A stretch of 43,527 nt of DNA from Acidobacteriota bacterium (GTDB lineage: Bacteria > Acidobacteriota > Terriglobia > Acidiferrales > UBA7541). Positions 9,052 to 17,262 of this stretch are shown here, piece after piece. The notes below the pieces were generated by a model that saw only the letters and a program-made list of their open reading frames with translations, did not search any database and had not been told where the DNA came from. A program made the translations under genes and the position numbers. Within the stretch, counting starts at the first letter, position 1. Every line of letters starts with the position of its first letter. The stretch is from positions 3,606-47,132 of the forward strand of contig PMTV01000024.1 of the NCBI GenBank assembly GCA_003167215.1, read 5' to 3'.

Positions 9052-10677
9052 CTACGGGTGAGTCGAACGGCTGGCTTCGCGCTCGGCGACGATTTTGCGG
9101 GCGTTTTGGTAAAGCGCACGAGCTTGGGGAATCAGTTCAACGGCTTTATCGAGCTGAGGATCGTCCTGTAGGGCTACTTTGAAACCCTCATTCAGGCCGA
9201 AAACGGAGGTGAAGACCTCGCGCTTAATCTGCCACTTCAGCCAGGGGAGGTTATCCTGGATTTCGGGTTCGGTATAATGAATGTGCTGGTCGCTCAGGTA
9301 TTTGCGGAGCTGGTTGATGACCTCTTCATTTACAACGAAATATTTGGTGATGTCCGGTTTTTCGCCGAGATAGTGGCGCGTGAAATCGCCAACGCCCTGC
9401 GGGAGCAAGTAGAAAACGCCCCGGCGGTACATGGTCTGCTCGAAATCGTCGGGCTTGGGCTCCGCGATGGTGTCGTCCGGAGTAATTCCGCCTTGTCCGA
9501 AAACCTGCCGACCGCTATCGGTTAGCTTCACTTCCGGCCGCGCCGGCTTCTGGGGATTATAGTGATAATCGTAGAGCGAAACATTTTTGTAGTCGCGTTG
9601 GATCAGGCGCCCGCTGGGAGTGTAGTAACGCGCCGTGGTGAGCAGCATAGCGGTGTCTTCGCTGAGCGGGAACTGAGTCTGCACCAAGCCCTTACCGAAG
9701 CTGGTCTCTCCAACGATCAAGCCGCGATCGTGGTCCTGAATGGCGCCCGCCACGATTTCCGAGGCCGAGGCGCTTTGCCCGTTGATCAGCACAACTACGG
9801 GAACTTCCAGGCCCTGATTTCCACGCAATGCGTAATAGCGGCGCTCCGGGGACAAACGCCCGTGATGAGAAACCACAATTTCGTTTTTGTCCAGAAACAT
9901 GTCGGCCAGACCGACGGCCTGGTTGAGCAGTCCGCCGCCGTTGTTGCGCAGGTCAATGATGAGTCCATCGAGCTTGGGGAAATCGAGCTGCTTCAGTGCT
10001 TCCGCCACGTCGCTGTCAGTGGTTTCGTTGAAGGATATGATGCGGACGTAGCCGATTCCCGGCTTAACCATGCCGTAATATTCAACCGCGGGGCGGTAAA
10101 TCTCGTCACGTGTGACTGAAACTTCGATGGGCTTGTCCCAGCCTTCTCGTCCCAGCGAAATATGAACCACGGTGCCCTTGGGCCCCTTGAGCATCTCGGC
10201 TACTTCGGTGGTGGTCAGGCCGTCGCACACTTTTCCTTCTACCTTCAGGATGATATCGCCAGGGCGAATTCCGGCTTTGTAAGCAGGAGACCCGACAAAT
10301 GGAGCGAGGACCACGGTCTGGTTGTCACGTCCCGTGACGGTCATTCCTACGCCGTAATATTTTCCCTGCTGGTCTTCCTTGAAGAGGGCGTATTGCTTGG
10401 GATCAAAAAAATTCGAGTGCGGGTCCAGGACGTGAAGCATGCCGGGAATCGCGCCATCATAGATGACTTTGTCGGTGTCAACCGGGTCGGCATAATTGCG
10501 TTCGACGACAGATAGAACGCGGGTGAAGCTCTTCACCGAATCCTGGACGTCGGTGTCCTTGGTGCCCGCGGCGGTGGCGCGGACGGAGGGGCCGTAGAGG
10601 CCTCCCAGCAGCGCCGAGACTCCCAAGACGACGACTAGAACGACGATTCCACGCTTAGAGGATGGCTGTGGTTCCAT
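9052..10677 (-). CDS. ctpA: C-terminal processing (tail-specific) S41 protease
   Basis: A 541-aa protease. Residues 10-30 are a signal-anchor. A PDZ domain follows at about 95-185 (GVGMTVTGRDN, YKAGIRPGDIILKVEG, GPKGTVVHISLGR). The peptidase core has DLRNNGGGLLNQAVGLADMF, the catalytic-serine box NGQSASASEIVAGAIQDH, and the catalytic-lysine box GETSFGKGLVQ. This Ser/Lys dyad is characteristic of CtpA/CtpB/Prc proteases that trim or degrade periplasmic proteins. A C-terminal region of about 150 residues is helical and lacks known motifs. The ATG has GAGGT 3 nt upstream, slightly close. A putative extended -10 lies 27-32 nt upstream of the start (see separate entry). Confidence 0.94.
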   Translation of the reverse strand: MEPQPSSKRGIVVLVVVLGVSALLGGLYGPSVRATAAGTKDTDVQDSVKSFTRVLSVVERNYADPVDTDKVIYDGAIPGMLHVLDPHSNFFDPKQYALFKEDQQGKYYGVGMTVTGRDNQTVVLAPFVGSPAYKAGIRPGDIILKVEGKVCDGLTTTEVAEMLKGPKGTVVHISLGREGWDKPIEVSVTRDEIYRPAVEYYGMVKPGIGYVRIISFNETTDSDVAEALKQLDFPKLDGLIIDLRNNGGGLLNQAVGLADMFLDKNEIVVSHHGRLSPERRYYALRGNQGLEVPVVVLINGQSASASEIVAGAIQDHDRGLIVGETSFGKGLVQTQFPLSEDTAMLLTTARYYTPSGRLIQRDYKNVSLYDYHYNPQKPARPEVKLTDSGRQVFGQGGITPDDTIAEPKPDDFEQTMYRRGVFYLLPQGVGDFTRHYLGEKPDITKYFVVNEEVINQLRKYLSDQHIHYTEPEIQDNLPWLKWQIKREVFTSVFGLNEGFKVALQDDPQLDKAVELIPQARALYQNARKIVAEREASRSTHP

Positions 10678-10703
10678 GCGACCTCGCTATGCCCCAAATT
10701 ACG

Positions 10704-10709
10704 ATTGTA
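10704..10709 (-). promoter_or_regulatory. Extended -10 promoter of ctpA
   Basis: On the minus strand the sequence reads TGTGGTACAAT, an extended -10 (TGN plus TACAAT). The predicted start would leave a leader of about 20 nt before the ctpA ATG at 10677. No good -35 is visible, which is normal for extended -10 promoters. The 10-mer GTGGTACAAT recurs upstream of the carboxyltransferase gene near 38376. Confidence 0.5.
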
Positions 10710-11378
10710 CCACATATGTTTTGGATGCCGTTCCGCGGGAGTGCGTGACATTCAACACTCTGTGGCGCCTGTGTTGCGGGATGCTGATGAGCTTTCGACG
10801 CGCTGAAAACGTTCGCGCGGGCGCAAAAAAGAGACGGATGGAGCGATGAAAATCGCGACTCCCATTTATTGATTTTTTGGCGATTTGAGCAGTTCACCGT
10901 TCTTTGTTTTCTGTAACTTAGAGTGGTTTCTACTTCCTGAGTTTGGCGATTTAACTTTCCGCAAAAACGGCTAGTTTTGACTGATGTTTGCATGTATGAG
11001 CGAGGCGTTTTCAAGTTCGCGGACTACGACCTTTCAGACGGCTGCTGGCCGCCTTCGTTAGCGCCGATCCTAATTCCAATTCTCATCGCAACAATGATAG
11101 GAAGTCAGGAGACGGAATGCAAGGATTTGCATGCTGTGGACATTTCAATTTTCGCGTTCAGGGGAAGTCAGAACCCGCACCCCTTCAGAAACCGAAGGGA
11201 TGCGGCAACCCCGCGAGTTCCAATCGTGCTTGAGTGAACCCTGGTGCCGCGAGGAAGGGTTGGCCACCCGCCAAAGTAGGCCCAAATCCCGCGCTCCGAG
11301 CCCAGCGTTGATGCTCATGTGCAACTATCTCTGTGCCTGACGGCATCGAACAAAAAGAGAAGGTCGGGAGGGAAGGGT
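10710..11378. other. Intergenic region without a convincing gene
   Basis: About 670 bases, more AT-rich than the flanking genes in its first half, lying between the ctpA promoter and the 90-aa/PIN unit. Short open frames exist on both strands but none has a good ribosome site or recognisable product. A short hairpin (CCCTTC/GAAGGG type, about 11185-11206) and tRNA-like fragments were examined and not accepted. The last 40 bases carry the ribosome site of the 90-aa gene. I see nothing else that can be supported. Confidence 0.5.
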
Positions 11379-11651
11379 ATGGACCTAAAAGCATACGTGC
11401 AACGTTGGGAAGAGCAAGACTCGCCGTACGGTCGGCATCTCGAATACTTCTTCACTGCAAGTCCCGAAAATGCGGCGACATGGCCAGCTAAAGATGAAGC
11501 CGATATTGATTGTAAGTGGTTTTTTGAACGTGCCAAGATTCGAATTCCTTCAGCGTGGGGCGGCTATCACTTTTGCACCGACTTCAAATCAGAGGAGCGG
11601 AGACCCGGCGAGTTCGTGGTTTTCTGTGAGGCGCCTTTCATACGCCAATGA
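11379..11651 (+). CDS. Unknown 90-aa protein upstream of PIN-like nuclease
   Basis: The ATG at 11379 has GGGAGG 7 nt upstream and is preferred over an in-frame ATG at 11319. The 90-residue product is acidic and rich in aromatic residues (HLEYFF, CKWFFERAKIR, SAWGGYHFCTDF), has no membrane segment and no recognised domain. Its TGA overlaps the next ATG (ATGA, 11648-11651), so translation of the two is coupled. The position is what one would expect of an antitoxin or a small specificity partner of the PIN protein, but nothing in the sequence matches a known DNA-binding antitoxin fold (no evident ribbon-helix-helix, AbrB or Phd pattern). Function unknown. Confidence 0.6.
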   Translation: MDLKAYVQRWEEQDSPYGRHLEYFFTASPENAATWPAKDEADIDCKWFFERAKIRIPSAWGGYHFCTDFKSEERRPGEFVVFCEAPFIRQ

Positions 11652-12535
11652 TTGAGTTCATATCTACATTCGACGGTCCTCCGATCTCGGTGCACGCGTC
11701 AATACGCGGGATGGCGATTTATCTGGATGCTTTCGCCGTGATCGAACTCGCCAAAGATGACCAGAAGCGGCGTCAAAGGTTTTTAGACACGCTGCACTCA
11801 GGCGCAGGCGTTCTCTTTTCCGTCTCAATGGTGGCTGAGCTATCACGGTTACCGAGCCATGCCATTGAGTTGGTTCGGTCTTTTTTGAACGACATCGGAC
11901 CGCACTGGTACCCAGTGGAGTTAGACGCAACCAAAGTCGTCAACCGGGAGAAGGACCTCTCGCGAGAGGGTGCAGCGTGCCTGTCAACGCAATTCATAAA
12001 CGATTACTTCCGAATCCGGATGCAAGATTTAGCCCCTCGACCAATCATCAGTCTTTCGGATGATTTCGCTCGCCTAGGTCCCGTGCTTGATTGGGTAACG
12101 CCCCAGCGCGATTCTATTCGGAAAGGGACTTATGACATGGACGACGCGCTTATAAAAAAGATCTCCGGGTACCGATCTCAGCATGAGCTTGATTCTTCGT
12201 GGCTTGATAGGACATTTCCGGAATTATCGTACGACTCCGTGCCACCTGCAACATTCGTGTACGTTAGCCTGATACGGTCGCTAATTCTCGAGGCAAAGGG
12301 TTATCAGCTGAAAAAGAACGACGGTTTGGATTTCTGCCACACAGTGATCGGTAGCGCGTTTGCAAATGTGGCCACGTTGGACAAACAATGGAAAAGACGA
12401 GTCGCAAACTTACCTAAACCCAACCGTGCGGCACCGGTCTTTTGCGCGAATGAACTCGACGCGATGGTCGACCTCCTAGAATCGGAAGTAAAGATCATGC
12501 GTGACACTCAGGCACTCGGAATGTCAGCGCGATAG
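11648..12535 (+). CDS. Large PIN-like domain protein (putative ribonuclease)
   Basis: A 295-aa protein. The PIN fold is suggested by spaced acidic residues: YLDAFAVIEL (Asp27), MVAELSRL (Glu64), KNDGLDFCHTVIG (Asp225, Asp228, His231) and VATLDKQW (Asp245). These match the usual order of PIN metal ligands, but the segment between the second and third motif is about 160 residues, much longer than in VapC toxins (total about 130 aa). If the assignment holds it is a metal-dependent RNase. The start is fixed by the ATGA overlap with the 90-aa gene; an internal ATG at 11711 lacks a ribosome site. The pair appears lower in GC than its neighbours and stands alone, consistent with horizontal acquisition. 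It could be a VapC-like toxin or part of a defence or RNA-processing pair. Confidence 0.65.
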   Translation: MIEFISTFDGPPISVHASIRGMAIYLDAFAVIELAKDDQKRRQRFLDTLHSGAGVLFSVSMVAELSRLPSHAIELVRSFLNDIGPHWYPVELDATKVVNREKDLSREGAACLSTQFINDYFRIRMQDLAPRPIISLSDDFARLGPVLDWVTPQRDSIRKGTYDMDDALIKKISGYRSQHELDSSWLDRTFPELSYDSVPPATFVYVSLIRSLILEAKGYQLKKNDGLDFCHTVIGSAFANVATLDKQWKRRVANLPKPNRAAPVFCANELDAMVDLLESEVKIMRDTQALGMSAR

Positions 12536-12644
12536 GCGGGTGGTCAAGCTTCGCTCGCGGGCACCGGGGTTCACCCAAGGAAGATTAAAACTCGCAGGGT
12601 CCTGCAGAAAAAGTTCGGGTTTGGGCGCCATCGGTGGCACGAAA

Positions 12645-13217
12645 TTAGAATGGAACGGCCCGCTTCATAGCGGCTTTTGAGTCTCGGGCAAAGCGTTTTT
12701 GCATCGCTCTGGTGTAGGGATAAGCCAAACGCGCCAGGGTTGTGGGACGCGAGATGGCGTAAAGGTCGTACCACACGGATTGATCTTCAGGATTGAATTC
12801 AACCGTGAAGCGCTCTTCTCCGATTTCTCCGTGGTCGGGAAGCGTACCGTAGGCGAAGCCGTACTTTTCCACTGAAGCGCGCTCTTCGACCGGGTAAACG
12901 ATTCGGCAGGCGTTCATGGACCAGAATCCGAGATGGGATATGACGACTGCTACAGTGGCGCCCGGCTCGATGGGCGTATCCGGCCAACATAAATCAATCC
13001 AAGGCATATCGAACATTTTCCACTGATGAACCGCGCTCTTGGCCCGTTCGAATGTATCGATGCCCTGACCTAGCTTGATTCGGTTGTGATCGGCGGTATA
13101 TCCGTTCGGCGCTTTTTGCCGAGTGCATCCAACTTCAGCGTATGAAAAATTCTGATTCTGCTGTACAGCGATGAACGCATTAATTGCGTCCCGGTTAGGT
13201 TTTGACGGGCAGAACAT
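12645..13217 (-). CDS. DUF1990 family protein
   Basis: A 190-aa protein with the DUF1990 pattern: NFSYAEVGCTRQKAPNGYTADHNRIKLGQG, then FERAKSAVHQWKMF, and the C-terminal TLARLAYPYTRAMQKRFARDS. The ATG at 13217 has GAGGA 7 nt upstream. An open frame continues to 13553, but that part antiparallels the padR gene and has no family similarity, so it is not included. The biochemical role of DUF1990 is unknown. It is divergent from padR, and its promoter region contains one copy of the 11-bp repeat also found at the padR promoter. Confidence 0.8.
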   Translation of the reverse strand: MFCPSKPNRDAINAFIAVQQNQNFSYAEVGCTRQKAPNGYTADHNRIKLGQGIDTFERAKSAVHQWKMFDMPWIDLCWPDTPIEPGATVAVVISHLGFWSMNACRIVYPVEERASVEKYGFAYGTLPDHGEIGEERFTVEFNPEDQSVWYDLYAISRPTTLARLAYPYTRAMQKRFARDSKAAMKRAVPF

Positions 13218-13260
13218 ACGCCTTTCCTCTGTGGCTAACGTAAAATCCGGCCATCTTGAG

Positions 13261-13271
13261 TTGTATCGTAT
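13261..13271 (+). promoter_or_regulatory. 11-bp direct repeat, copy 1 (possible PadR operator)
   Basis: TTGTATCGTAT at 13261-13271, identical to the copy at 13353-13363. It lies 44 bp upstream of the DUF1990 start. Its core GTATCGTAT is near-palindromic, as PadR-family sites often are. Operator function is inferred. Confidence 0.4.
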
Positions 13272-13332
13272 AGAACGATTCGCATCCTGGCCACCTGAAC
13301 TGCACAAGTCTGGGGGAGGAGAATCTTTCCTC

Positions 13333-13363
13333 TTGCGCTTCGACAGGAGACTTTGTATCGTAT
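13333..13363 (+). promoter_or_regulatory. padR promoter with overlapping repeat copy 2
   Basis: TTGCGC (13333-13338), a 17-bp spacer and TATCGT (13356-13361) form a moderate sigma-70-like promoter. The second TTGTATCGTAT copy (13353-13363) covers the -10. A repressor bound there would block the padR-permease transcript, the usual PadR autoregulation. This is a prediction from position and identity of the repeats. Confidence 0.4.
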
Positions 13364-13388
13364 CCCTGTAGAAGCGATGGGGGAAGGA

Positions 13389-13721
13389 ATGACGGAACAA
13401 AGGATCGAGCTTCCGCAAGGGACGTTGGACCTGCTGATACTGAGGACGCTGGCGCTGGGGCCGGAGCACGGGTGGGCGATTTCTGAGCGCATTCACCAAG
13501 TGTCCAGCAAAGTTTTGCAGGTGCAGCAAGGGTCGTTGTACCCGGCGCTGCACCGGCTGGAGCGGCGCGGATGGATCAAAGCGCGTTGGGGAGCGTCGGA
13601 GAACAACCGCCGCGCGAAATTCTACGAGCTGACTGCCAGCGGGCGGAAACAGCTGGAAGCGGAGAAGAGCGACTGGAAGAAGCTGGCGGCAGCGGTGGCT
13701 CAGGTGCTGGAGACGACGTAG
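13389..13721 (+). CDS. PadR family transcriptional regulator
   Basis: A 110-aa regulator when started at the ATG at 13389 (purine-rich GGGGGAAGGA immediately upstream; in-frame alternatives at 13353 and 13377). It has the PadR winged helix: ELPQGTLDLLILRTLALGPEHGWAISERI, VQQGSLYPALHRLERRGWI and SENNRRAKFYELTASGRKQLEAE, followed by a short C-terminal helix. This short PadR type is typically found directly upstream of ADOP permeases in Acidobacteria, as here (157 bp before the permease gene). It probably represses its own operon and releases DNA on an unknown stress or compound. Confidence 0.93.
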   Translation: MTEQRIELPQGTLDLLILRTLALGPEHGWAISERIHQVSSKVLQVQQGSLYPALHRLERRGWIKARWGASENNRRAKFYELTASGRKQLEAEKSDWKKLAAAVAQVLETT

Positions 13722-13765
13722 GAAGTACCTCCGCGGCTAAAGCCGGTCGTTTTTCCGGCGTTTAC

Positions 13766-13807
13766 GGCACGACTACCCTTCGCAGGCTCAGGGTAAAAAG
13801 TCGTGCC
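13766..13807. repeat. Long imperfect hairpin between padR and the permease gene
   Basis: GGCACGACT (13766-13774) pairs with AGTCGTGCC (13799-13807), and ACCCT (13775-13779) with AGGGT (13790-13794), with a 4-nt AAAA bulge and a 10-nt loop. A second short palindrome (GCGGCTAAAGCCG type) lies just before it at about 13734. The arrangement resembles dispersed palindromic elements rather than a terminator; it could also form a stem-loop in the padR-permease transcript. Confidence 0.5.
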
Positions 13808-13878
13808 CTGACGAACCGGCTCAGATGCTGGAGACGGCTTAGGGAGCTTCACAGGCGCAATCACTCAGGGAGCGGAAG

Positions 13879-16557
13879 ATGTTTAGCGACATTTTGATTC
13901 GGCTGCGGGCACTGTTCCGGCGCGACGCCGTGGAGAGTGAACTGGACGACGAGCTGCGGTTTCATTTCGAGCAGCAAGTTGCGAAGTACGTGCAATCAGG
14001 CGTGCCGGGCGAGGAAGCGAGGCGGCGCGCGCGGCTGGAATTCGGCGGAGCGGAGCAGATCAGAGAAGAATGCCGCGACGCTCGGGGCGTGAGCTTTTTC
14101 GAAACGCTGGCGCAGGATGTTCGCTACGGTTTCCGCATGCTGCGCAGGACGCCGGGATTTACTGCTATCGCTGTGCTCACGCTGGCTCTTGCCATTGGAG
14201 CGAACACAGCGCTCTTCTCGATAATCAACGGGGTGCTGCTGAATCCGCTGCCGTATCCGCGTCCCGAACAATTAGTGACGCTGCATGAAAGCAAGCCGAA
14301 TTTCAACACCGGCTCCATTTCGTATCCGAACTTCCTGGATTGGCAAAAGGAAAATCACACGCTGTCGTCCATGGCTGTTTCGCGGAGCTATTCTTTCAGC
14401 TTGACCAACCTGGGCGAAGCGGAGCAGATCCAAGGGCAATTTGTTACTTCCGACTTTTTTCCGATACTCGGCGTGAAGCCGGTAATGGGACGAAGTTTCG
14501 TCCGTAGCGACGACCAGATTGGCGCGGCTCCGGTGGCGATGATTAGTGCTGGTTTCTGGAAACGAAAGCTTAGCGGAGAGGCGGACGTGGTTGGCAAGAG
14601 CCTTACGCTCGACGGGAAGGAATTCACGATTGTCGGAGTGATTCCGTCGGACTTCGATCTGAAACTCGATAGCTTCAGCGCCGTTGATGTGTACGCGCCG
14701 GTGGTGCAGTGGAACAACAATTTGCTGTTCGATCGCGGAGCTGGGCTGGGCTTCCACGGGATTGGCCGACTGAAGCCGGACAGTTCGCTTGGACAGGCGC
14801 GCGCGGATTTTGCCGGAGTGACGGGAAATCTTGCCGCCGCTTACCCGGAAGTGAATAAAGGAATCGGCGCCGCGCTGATTCCGTTCAAGCAGCGGATGCT
14901 CGGCGATGTGAAACCGATTCTGCTAGTGCTGTTCTGCGCGGTGGGTTTTGTGCTGCTAATCGCTTGCGCAAATATCGCAAACCTTCTGCTGGCGCGGGCC
15001 AGCGGGCGAGCAAGCGAATTTGCGGTGCGTGCGGCGCTGGGAGCAGGGAAAGCGCGTTTGATCCGCCAGCTTTTGACCGAAAGCGTCTTGTTGGGAATTC
15101 TAGGCGGCGCTCTCGGTTTGCTGTTGGCTGGTTGGGGAACGCACGCGGCCCTGAAAGCGCTGCCTGAGACTTTACCGCGAGCCGGTGAAGTGGGCATGGA
15201 CCTGCGCGTGCTGCTTTTCACCACATCAATTGCTCTGCTGGCGGGGATTCTTTTCGGCCTGGCTCCCGCGCTGAAAATCTCGCGCACGAACGTGCACGAT
15301 AGTTTGAAGGAAGGCGGCCGTGGAGCGAGCGGAGCGCGAAAGGGCGCGCACGGCGTTTTGGTTGTGGTGGAAATGGCGCTCGCGCTCGTTCTGCTGATAG
15401 GCGCGGGGCTTACGCTGCGCAGTTTGGAGCAGCTGTGGAACGTGGATCCGGGATTCAATCCGCAAAACGTGATGTTCTTTGGTTTTTCTCTTTCGCCGAC
15501 GAGTCTGATGACGAGTCCGGCTGCAATTCGCGCTGGCTTTCGCAATGCAGACGGCGCGATTTCCGCCACTCCTGGTGTGCAAGGGGTGTCGATGAGCTGG
15601 GGAGCGTTTCCCATGAGCGGCGACGATGAGTGGCTCTTCTGGTTGGACGGACAACCAAAGCCGACGACGCGAAACGAAATGAACTGGGTGATCGATTACG
15701 TGGTGGAACCCGACTACTTGAAGATCATGGGAACGCCGCTGCGTAGCGGGCGCTTCTTCACGACGCAGGACGACGAGAATGCGCCGAAAGTGGTGGTTGT
15801 GGACGAGGTGCTGGCGCAGAAATATTTCGGAAAGGAAAATCCGATCGGCAAGCGTTTGTTTTTGGAAATTGGCCAGGGGGATATGGAGGCGGAGATTGTC
15901 GGAGTTGCCGCGCATGTGAAGCAGTGGGGGCTTGATACGGACGACACGGAGAGCCTTCGAGCGCAGCTCTACTTTCCGTTCATGCAATTGCCGGATAAGG
16001 TGATGGCGCTCGCGCCGATGGGCATGGGAGCAGTGGTGCGTTCGCGCGGCCCGGCGCCGGGGCTTTTCGATTCGATTCGCCACTCGGTGCAACAAGTGAA
16101 TAGCGAGCAGGTGGTTGCCGGAGCGCAGACGATGGACGAGATTATTTCGAGTTCTATCGCGAGCCGGCGATTCTCCATGATTCTTCTGGGCTCCTTCGCG
16201 CTGCTTGCACTGCTGCTTTCGAGCTTGGGGATCTACGGAGTGGTGTCCTACCTGGTGGGGCAACAAACGCGCGAGATTGGGATACGAATTGCGCTGGGCG
16301 CGCAACGCGGTGACGTGATGCGGCTGGTGCTCGGCGATGGCGTGAAGATGGCGCTGATCGGTGTCGCGCTGGGGCTTGCGGCCGCGGTAGGACTGACGCG
16401 ATTGATGACCAGCGTGCTGTTCGGAGTGAGCGCGACGGACCCGCTGACGTTTGGCGGCGTGGCGCTGCTGTTGGCGCTGGTGGCTCTGGCCGCGGCGTAC
16501 ATTCCAGCACGGCGAGCGACGCGCGTGGATCCGCTGGTTGCACTGCGCTATGAGTGA
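13879..16557 (+). CDS. ADOP-type ABC transporter permease (MacB/FtsX-like)
   Basis: An 892-aa permease. Residues 1-75 form the acidobacterial permease prefix domain ([19 protein letters not shown]). A transmembrane segment follows at about 95-118 ([26 protein letters not shown]), then a MacB-type periplasmic domain, three membrane segments with [14 protein letters not shown], a second periplasmic domain, and a C-terminal membrane block ending [17 protein letters not shown]. The duplicated FtsX layout defines 'acidobacterial duplicated orphan permeases', which lack an adjacent ATPase, as here. Such proteins are thought to export small molecules or act on the envelope with ATPases encoded elsewhere. 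It is regulated with the upstream padR. GGGAGCGGAAG precedes the ATG. Confidence 0.93.
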   Translation: [892 protein letters not shown]

Positions 16558-16582
16558 ACCGCGAGCGGAAGTGGGGGCTGGG

Positions 16583-16696
16583 CTACGCCTGGAGTAAGGC
16601 TGCCATTGGGTGTACCCGGCTTGCGCGGCGGGCGGGCACAAAACTTGCGAGCAGGGCTGCCACCACCAGCACGCGAAGGAAAAATTCAAAAGCTTT
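16583..16696 (-). pseudogene. C-terminal remnant of an ADOP/MacB permease
   Basis: On the minus strand a 38-codon open stretch between stops reads LRVLVVAALLASFVPARRASRVHPMAALLQA. This aligns with the extreme C-terminus of the two full permeases here ([24 protein letters not shown] and [24 protein letters not shown]). There is no start, no upstream permease sequence, and the PsiE-like gene begins its 3' end 28 bp away. This is a deletion remnant of a third permease gene, in the same orientation as the permease at 18343-20787. Confidence 0.7.
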
Positions 16697-16723
16697 TCAC
16701 CCTTTCAAAGCGACGGGAAGCCC

Positions 16724-17257
16724 TTAGGGTTCCGTGCCTTTTGGTGAGGGGGCGTAGCGACGCAAGAGCGTAATGGAGCACACCAAAACTAGGATGAGGA
16801 ATCCCAACAATCCCAGCTCAAGCATGCTAGCTCGAAATATGCTGGCAACCTCGGTCGACCAGGTTCCACCTTTTGTGAGTGTGGCCGCTTCCAAGGTGAT
16901 CACAAGGACGCGCCGGATCGAAGCGATCAGACCGACGACAAGGAACGGCTCAGTAACCAAGTAATGCGAGTGGATGGAAATGCGCACAGTGTGCAGAATC
17001 TCGACGAGCATCAGCACAACGAGCAGTTGGTCCAGCACTAGAAGGGTCTGAGTGGCAATCGTCCAATGAGCGAGGCCTTCCCAGAGCATTTTGCCGGCGT
17101 TTGCAATCGTGGCGAGCGCGGTTATGAAAAGCAACAATGCAAGGACGGTATAGATGATCACTTCGGCCTTGCTGAGATAGTCGCTAAAGTGGACGCGAAG
17201 TTTCTCTTCGGGCATATGGAGTCGCTCGCAGGATCGGTCTGATTCGGGCTCGTTCAC
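16724..17257 (-). CDS. PsiE-like (phosphate-starvation-inducible E family) membrane protein
   Basis: A 177-aa protein with four predicted membrane segments (about 33-55, 69-92, 103-122, 145-166). The middle carries the PsiE pattern VLDQLLVVLMLVEILHTVRISI, then HYLVTEPFLVVGLIASIRRVLVITLE. The family is inner-membrane and of unknown biochemical role. The start is uncertain. A GTG at 17257 lies 5 nt after a TATACT -10 and would be leaderless; an ATG at 17215 would give 163 aa and a leader of about 40 nt. Neither has a good ribosome site. Confidence 0.8.
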   Translation of the reverse strand: MNEPESDRSCERLHMPEEKLRVHFSDYLSKAEVIIYTVLALLLFITALATIANAGKMLWEGLAHWTIATQTLLVLDQLLVVLMLVEILHTVRISIHSHYLVTEPFLVVGLIASIRRVLVITLEAATLTKGGTWSTEVASIFRASMLELGLLGFLILVLVCSITLLRRYAPSPKGTEP

Positions 17258-17262
17258 GGCAG

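Noticed and set aside
11160-11245. tRNA-like fragments (CCTTC/GAAGG stem with 7-nt loop, GGTTC-like stretch) on the minus strand
   Set aside because: T-arm and acceptor stems do not pair, the anticodon-loop T33 is missing and no CCA-proximal stem is found; not a tRNA gene.
12633-12650. TGGCACG resembling a sigma-54 -24 element
   Set aside because: The spacing continues into AAATTAGA rather than a TTGC -12 element, and it lies at the 3' end of the DUF1990 gene with no gene downstream in that direction.
13218-13553. N-terminal extension of the DUF1990 frame
   Set aside because: The extension runs antisense through padR and has no family similarity; the ATG at 13217 has a good ribosome site.
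15226-16689. 487-codon open frame on the minus strand opposite the permease gene
   Set aside because: Composition (Arg/His/Gln-rich) is typical of an antisense shadow, and the plus-strand permease is unambiguous. Only its first part overlaps the real permease remnant, which is in a different frame.
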